Shown here in pieces: positions 6,883 to 8,877 of a stretch of 8,877 nt of DNA. The notes beneath the pieces were generated by a model that ran no database searches, had not been told where the DNA came from, and was given only the letters and a program-made list of their open reading frames with translations. The stretch covers positions 1-8,877 of the forward strand of contig DDQV01000027.1 in the NCBI GenBank assembly GCA_002342785.1. The letters are read 5' to 3'. This DNA is from Fusobacteriaceae bacterium UBA2433. Lineage in GTDB: Bacteria; Fusobacteriota; Fusobacteriia; Fusobacteriales; Fusobacteriaceae. Made by a program: the position numbers and the translations under genes. Within the stretch, counting starts at the first letter, position 1. Each line of letters begins with the position of its first letter.

Positions 6883-7118
6883 TGGAATATTCCAGTTTCA
6901 GCCATTATATTCACAATAACCATAAGTCCCATGAGTAAAATTAAAATTTCTAGGTTACTGCTAATAGCATGAAGAGCTTCGTGTTCATCTATAACCCTTA
7001 AAAATACTACAGCAGCTCCTCCTATAATTGCAGCAGAAGACCTAGGTATTTTTTCAGTTATGATAAAATAGAAGGTTATTATAAATATTATAAGTGTGAC
7101 TACAAGATTAAAATTCAT
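6879..7118 (-). CDS. ArsB/NhaD-family transporter, N-terminal fragment
   Basis: This is the N-terminal part of the same transporter: a first helix (about residues 4-21), then EKIPRSSAAIIGGAAVVFL, the common second-helix motif of this family, then EILILLMGLMVIVNIMAETGIFQ, the third helix, ending at a TGA. I chose the ATG at 7118 (79 residues, beginning MNFNLVV) because AGGGAG at 7133-7128 lies 9 nt upstream of it. The alternative ATG at 7127, adding Met-Leu-Leu, directly abuts that site and has no spacing. On its own a three-helix fragment is unlikely to transport anything; either it works together with the downstream part or the gene is broken. Transcription probably comes from the minus-strand promoter at 7232-7259. 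Confidence 0.8.
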   Translation of the reverse strand: MNFNLVVTLIIFIITFYFIITEKIPRSSAAIIGGAAVVFLRVIDEHEALHAISSNLEILILLMGLMVIVNIMAETGIFQ

Positions 7119-7127
7119 GAGCAACAT

Positions 7128-7133
7128 CTCCCT
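7128..7133 (-). promoter_or_regulatory. ribosome binding site that decides the transporter start
   Basis: Read on the minus strand this is AGGGAG. It ends immediately before one ATG (7127) and 9 nt before a second one (7118). The spacing favours the second as the true start. Confidence 0.6.
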
Positions 7134-7164
7134 GATTTTATAAAAAAATACGATATTGATTTAT

Positions 7165-7181
7165 ACACTTATATCAAGTGT
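7165..7181. repeat. inverted repeat in the transporter leader
   Basis: ACACTT (7165-7170) and AAGTGT (7176-7181) form perfect 6-bp arms around ATATC. It sits inside a wider TTGAT...ATCAA frame (7156-7177), about 40-60 nt upstream of the transporter start and downstream of its predicted promoter. It could be an operator for a dimeric regulator or a weak leader hairpin. Confidence 0.4.
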
Positions 7182-7231
7182 TATCCTTTTATATTAGAAA
7201 AGAAAGATATTGTTAAATTTTATTTGAAAAT

Positions 7232-7259
7232 ATTATAGAGAACTAAAGTAAGATGTTAA
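7232..7259 (-). promoter_or_regulatory. sigma-70 promoter for the transporter
   Basis: Read on the minus strand: TTAACA (7259-7254, five of six consensus bases), a 16-nt spacer, and TATAAT (7237-7232, perfect). Transcription would start near 7225, leaving a leader of a little over 100 nt before the ATG at 7118. No other promoter of this quality is seen upstream of the transporter. Confidence 0.65.
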
Positions 7260-7361
7260 AACATTGTATGAATTATGTTATTATATATGTGTAATATTTA
7301 TAAATTTGAAGGATGAATAGATTAAATTGAAAAAATTAATATTTTTAAAATTGATTTTTTA

Positions 7362-7516
7362 TTATATATTTTTTCTAATATCATCTCTTATTTGTTCTCT
7401 AAGATGTCTCTAAAATCTTCCCCTTGTAATTCTTTATAGTTGAAATATAGGAAATTATAAGGTTTTAAAACCATTGGTATTAATGAGATTGAGGGATGAA
7501 AAAACAAAAAGGCTCG
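7362..7516 (-). pseudogene. coding-like relic of unknown protein (tentative)
   Basis: On the minus strand the frame from 7516 to a TAA at 7390-7388 reads like ordinary protein (for example YNFLYFNYKELQGEDFR). Removing two bases from the GAGA at 7410-7407 would continue it as HLREQIRDDIRKNI to a TAA ending at 7362. The residue mix, charged and aromatic, is unlike the lysine/isoleucine/asparagine junk usual in AT-rich spacers. There is no ribosome binding site before its only ATG (7474) and it is cut off upstream by a stop at 7519-7517. I do not recognise the family. It may be the frameshifted 3' end of a lost gene or mobile element, or chance. Confidence 0.3.
7461..7472. repeat. perfect 12-bp palindrome
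   Basis: GGTTTTAAAACC is its own reverse complement. It overlaps a second symmetric element, ACCATTGGT (7470-7478). It may be a protein-binding site; it lies about 210 nt upstream of the PatB-type start, which is far for a direct repressor site unless a promoter lies nearby. Confidence 0.35.
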
Positions 7517-7553
7517 CTACGAGCTCTAAAAGTAATATAACAAGCCTTTTTTT
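7506..7553 (+). terminator. terminator-like structure with an alternative hairpin, possible attenuator
   Basis: AAAAAGGCT (7506-7514) can pair with AGCCTTTTT (7543-7551), ending in a run of seven T. The loop is long (28 nt). Inside it a GC-rich hairpin, GCTCG-CTA-CGAGC (7512-7524), uses bases 7512-7514 of the left arm, so the two structures exclude each other. On the minus strand the small hairpin is followed by C, five T, G and six T, so it could be a terminator in that direction too. The position about 130 nt before a start codon would suit attenuation, but no promoter for such a leader is clear. Confidence 0.5.
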
Positions 7554-7558
7554 GCCCT

Positions 7559-7575
7559 AAAATTACTGTAATTTT
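7559..7575. repeat. 17-bp palindrome with 8-bp arms upstream of the PatB-type gene
   Basis: AAAATTAC and GTAATTTT flank a single T. This is the shape of an operator for a dimeric regulator and lies about 40 nt upstream of the putative -35 box. A further AATTAC occurs just downstream (7578-7583). The arms are AT-rich, so chance cannot be excluded. Confidence 0.4.
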
Positions 7576-7612
7576 TAATTACTTTATTAGATTTAAGAAG
7601 GTTATGTTAGGA

Positions 7613-7641
7613 TTGATATCTAGCTAGAAAAAAGTTAAAAA
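7613..7641 (+). promoter_or_regulatory. candidate promoter for the PatB-type gene
   Basis: TTGATA (7613-7618, five of six consensus bases) lies 17 nt before TAAAAA (7636-7641, four of six). The spacer contains the perfect 10-bp palindrome TCTAGCTAGA (7619-7628), which could be an operator. The -10 is weak, so the assignment is tentative. It would give a short leader of about 35 nt ending in AGAGGAGG (7666-7673). Confidence 0.4.
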
Positions 7642-7681
7642 TAAAAAAATATCGCTTACATTTTTAGAGGAGGAATTATAT

Positions 7682-8877
7682 ATGTACAATTTTGATGAAA
7701 TTATTGATAGAAAAAATACCAATGCTATGAATATAGAGGGGTTTAGGAGTTATATCTTTAAGGCAGATGATACCATGACTTTTCCTTATAAAGATGAGGA
7801 GTTCGTTAGAATGTGGGTTGCAGATATGGAGTTTGCCACACCAGATGTTGTAATCGATGGGATGAGAGAAAGATTAGACAAACGTATTTTTGGTTATACA
7901 AGAGTATTTTCTAAAGACTATTATGAACATTTTTCTAATTGGTGCAAAAAACGTTATGATTGGACATTTGATAAAAATGAACTGGTAATGTCAAATGGTA
8001 TAATTCCTGCACTTTTTGAAATGGTAGATTATATATGTGATGAAGATGAAAAAGTATTATTTTTAACACCATCATATGCTTATTTTAAATATGCAGCAGA
8101 TTTTAATAATCGTGAAAGTGTTTGTTGTGATTTAAAAAATGAAGATGGTTATTATACAATTGATTTTGATGAATTTGAAAAAATGGCATCAGATGAAAAA
8201 ACTACCTTATTTATCCTCTGTAATCCTCACAACCCTACAGGACGTGTATGGAAAGAGGAGGAGCTCAAAAAAATGGGAAAAATTATAAAAAAACATAACT
8301 TGTGGGTAATTTCTGATGAGATACATTGTGATCTTTTAAGATTAGATCAAAAGCATATCCCATTAGGAAAAGTTATGCCTAAATATAAAAAATTGATTAC
8401 ATGTATGGCTCCGAGTAAGACTTTTAACTTGGCTGGTATGATGATATCGAATATTATAATTCGTGACGAATCACTTAGAGAAACTTGGTTATCTAAACAC
8501 TATAATTTTGATAATCCATTAAGTATTGCAGCATCTCAGGCAGCATATGAAAGTGGAGAAGAATGGTTAGAAGAATTGTGTATTTATTTGGATAAAAACT
8601 TTAAATTTACAAAGGAGTATTTAGGAGAGCATCTTCCAAAGGCTAAATTTGAAATTTCAGAGGCAACATATCTTGCATGGGTAGATCTAAGTGAATACTT
8701 TGAACTAGAAGAAGATCTTCCATTATTTTTTGCGCATAATGCAGGAGTACTGTTAGAAGGCGGCAATATGTTCGTTCAAAATTCAGATTGCTTTATTAGA
8801 TTGAATCTAGCTTGTCCAAAAGCAACAGTTGAAGAAGGACTTAAACGTATATGTAAGGAAGTAAATAAAAAATATAA
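7682..8877 (+). CDS. MalY/PatB-family PLP enzyme, cystathionine beta-lyase/aminotransferase type (3' end cut)
   Basis: Enzymes of this fold-type I family split cystathionine or cysteine conjugates (C-S beta-lyase) and can also transaminate, linking to methionine and cysteine metabolism in the cytoplasm. The frame opens at an ATG preceded by AGAGGAGG (7666-7673) and remains open for 398 codons to the window edge. The family is about 390-400 residues long, so at most a few codons are missing; the final bases TATAA leave the stop unseen. Markers are MWVADMEFATP (residues 44-54), typical of MalY/PatB; NPHNPTGR at 181-188; Asp212 in SDEIHCDL, pairing with the PLP pyridine nitrogen; Lys246 in APSKTFNLAG, the Schiff-base lysine; and Arg373 in FIRLNLACP, binding the substrate carboxylate. 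Six of its 15 arginines are CGT, more than in the neighbouring genes, a weak hint of separate origin. Aminotransferase activity cannot be excluded. Confidence 0.93.
   Translation, partial: MYNFDEIIDRKNTNAMNIEGFRSYIFKADDTMTFPYKDEEFVRMWVADMEFATPDVVIDGMRERLDKRIFGYTRVFSKDYYEHFSNWCKKRYDWTFDKNELVMSNGIIPALFEMVDYICDEDEKVLFLTPSYAYFKYAADFNNRESVCCDLKNEDGYYTIDFDEFEKMASDEKTTLFILCNPHNPTGRVWKEEELKKMGKIIKKHNLWVISDEIHCDLLRLDQKHIPLGKVMPKYKKLITCMAPSKTFNLAGMMISNIIIRDESLRETWLSKHYNFDNPLSIAASQAAYESGEEWLEELCIYLDKNFKFTKEYLGEHLPKAKFEISEATYLAWVDLSEYFELEEDLPLFFAHNAGVLLEGGNMFVQNSDCFIRLNLACPKATVEEGLKRICKEVNKKY

Larger units (their letters stand above)
5842..7118 (-). pseudogene. ArsB/NhaD-type ion transporter gene, split by an apparent one-base deletion
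   Basis: The two minus-strand frames at 6879-7118 and 5842-6882 together make one ordinary member of the ArsB/NhaD (SLC13-like, ion transporter) family of about 425 residues. The upstream frame ends ...AETGIFQ-stop and the downstream one begins at MIAIKIAQLAKG. Inserting one G, so that TGATAG becomes TGG ATA G, would join them as ...GIFQW-IAIKIAQ..., which reads as a normal family sequence. The deletion may be real, making the gene a recent pseudogene or a split gene, or a sequencing error. This entry describes the whole locus; the two parts are listed separately. Confidence 0.65.
7128..7681. other. 554-bp intergenic region between divergent transporter and PatB-type genes
   Basis: No intact gene is visible here. 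From left to right it holds the transporter's ribosome binding site, inverted repeat and minus-strand promoter (to 7259), an AT-rich stretch, a coding-like relic on the minus strand (7362-7516), a perfect palindrome (7461-7472), a terminator-like structure with a competing small hairpin (7506-7553), a second palindrome (7559-7575), a plausible promoter (7613-7641) and a strong ribosome binding site AGAGGAGG (7666-7673) for the PatB-type gene. The right half is more structured than a simple spacer and may be a leader or the scar of a lost gene. Confidence 0.6.

Noticed and set aside
6875..6890. Programmed -1 ribosomal frameshift joining the transporter halves
   Set aside because: The bases before the stop (ATTCCAATGA) contain no X-XXY-YYZ slippery heptamer; a deletion or reinitiation explains it better.
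7327..7413. Plus-strand 28-codon frame starting at TTG, hydrophobic like a signal peptide
   Set aside because: It has a TTG start with only a distant GAAGGA, ends at once, and overlaps the more protein-like minus-strand frame; AT-rich DNA easily gives Leu/Ile/Phe strings.
7300..7681. SAM (S-box) or T-box riboswitch upstream of the PatB-type gene
   Set aside because: I could not find the conserved S-box core or the T-box AGGGTGG sequence in this region.
8584..8766. Minus-strand open frame of 60 codons inside the PatB-type gene
   Set aside because: It is antisense to a conserved enzyme frame and has the serine-rich make-up of a reverse-complement shadow.
1..8877. CRISPR array, tRNA or rRNA gene, intact insertion sequence, toxin-antitoxin or defence genes
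   Set aside because: No regularly spaced repeats, no cloverleaf-like or rRNA sequence, and no transposase or defence protein motifs were seen in any open frame.

Overview
The window is visibly AT-rich, with AGA as the main arginine codon and strong AGGAGG-type ribosome binding sites. The order membrane protein - rplI - dnaB - U32 protein and the style of the proteins suggest a low-GC anaerobe, most likely a member of the Fusobacteriota (Fusobacterium, Cetobacterium, Ilyobacter or a relative). That assignment is inferred from protein style and gene order; no rRNA or other marker is present to settle it.

Left part (1-3480, + strand): the 3' end of a membrane protein gene (probably DUF2232/YybS-like), rplI (ribosomal protein L9), dnaB (replicative helicase) and a full-length U32-family protein of the TrhP/YegQ type, which in characterised relatives hydroxylates wobble uridine of tRNA. 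Spacing is tight at first (14 and 8 nt, then 81 nt), and a strong intrinsic terminator at 3437-3480 closes the unit. A second, shorter U32 paralogue follows (3536-4459). It has lost the whole C-terminal domain and all four cysteines expected to hold the Fe-S cluster, while keeping the rest of the fold. It is the most interesting protein in the window.

Middle part (4460-7260): a textbook sigma-70 promoter (TTGACA, 17 nt, TATAAT) with a leader of about 130 nt drives a class V PLP aminotransferase of the alanine/serine-glyoxylate type. This gene converges on a minus-strand ArsB/NhaD-type (SLC13-like) ion transporter across a shared bidirectional terminator. The transporter gene is split in two by an apparent one-base deletion at a TGATAG where relatives would be expected to read TGG ATA. 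It has its own near-consensus promoter on the minus strand.

Right part (7260-8877): about 550 bases without an intact gene hold a coding-like relic on the minus strand, several palindromes and a terminator-like structure with a competing hairpin. They are followed by a MalY/PatB-type PLP enzyme (cystathionine beta-lyase/aminotransferase family) that runs off the window within its last few codons.

The left part is conserved housekeeping (replication, translation, tRNA modification). The right part is metabolic: two unrelated PLP enzymes of different folds and a transporter, each with its own promoter or terminator, so I see no sign that they form one pathway. I found no CRISPR array, tRNA, rRNA, intact insertion sequence or defence system, and no convincing new multi-gene system. 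The best leads are the cysteine-less U32 partner, the split transporter and the structured intergenic region upstream of the PatB-type gene.
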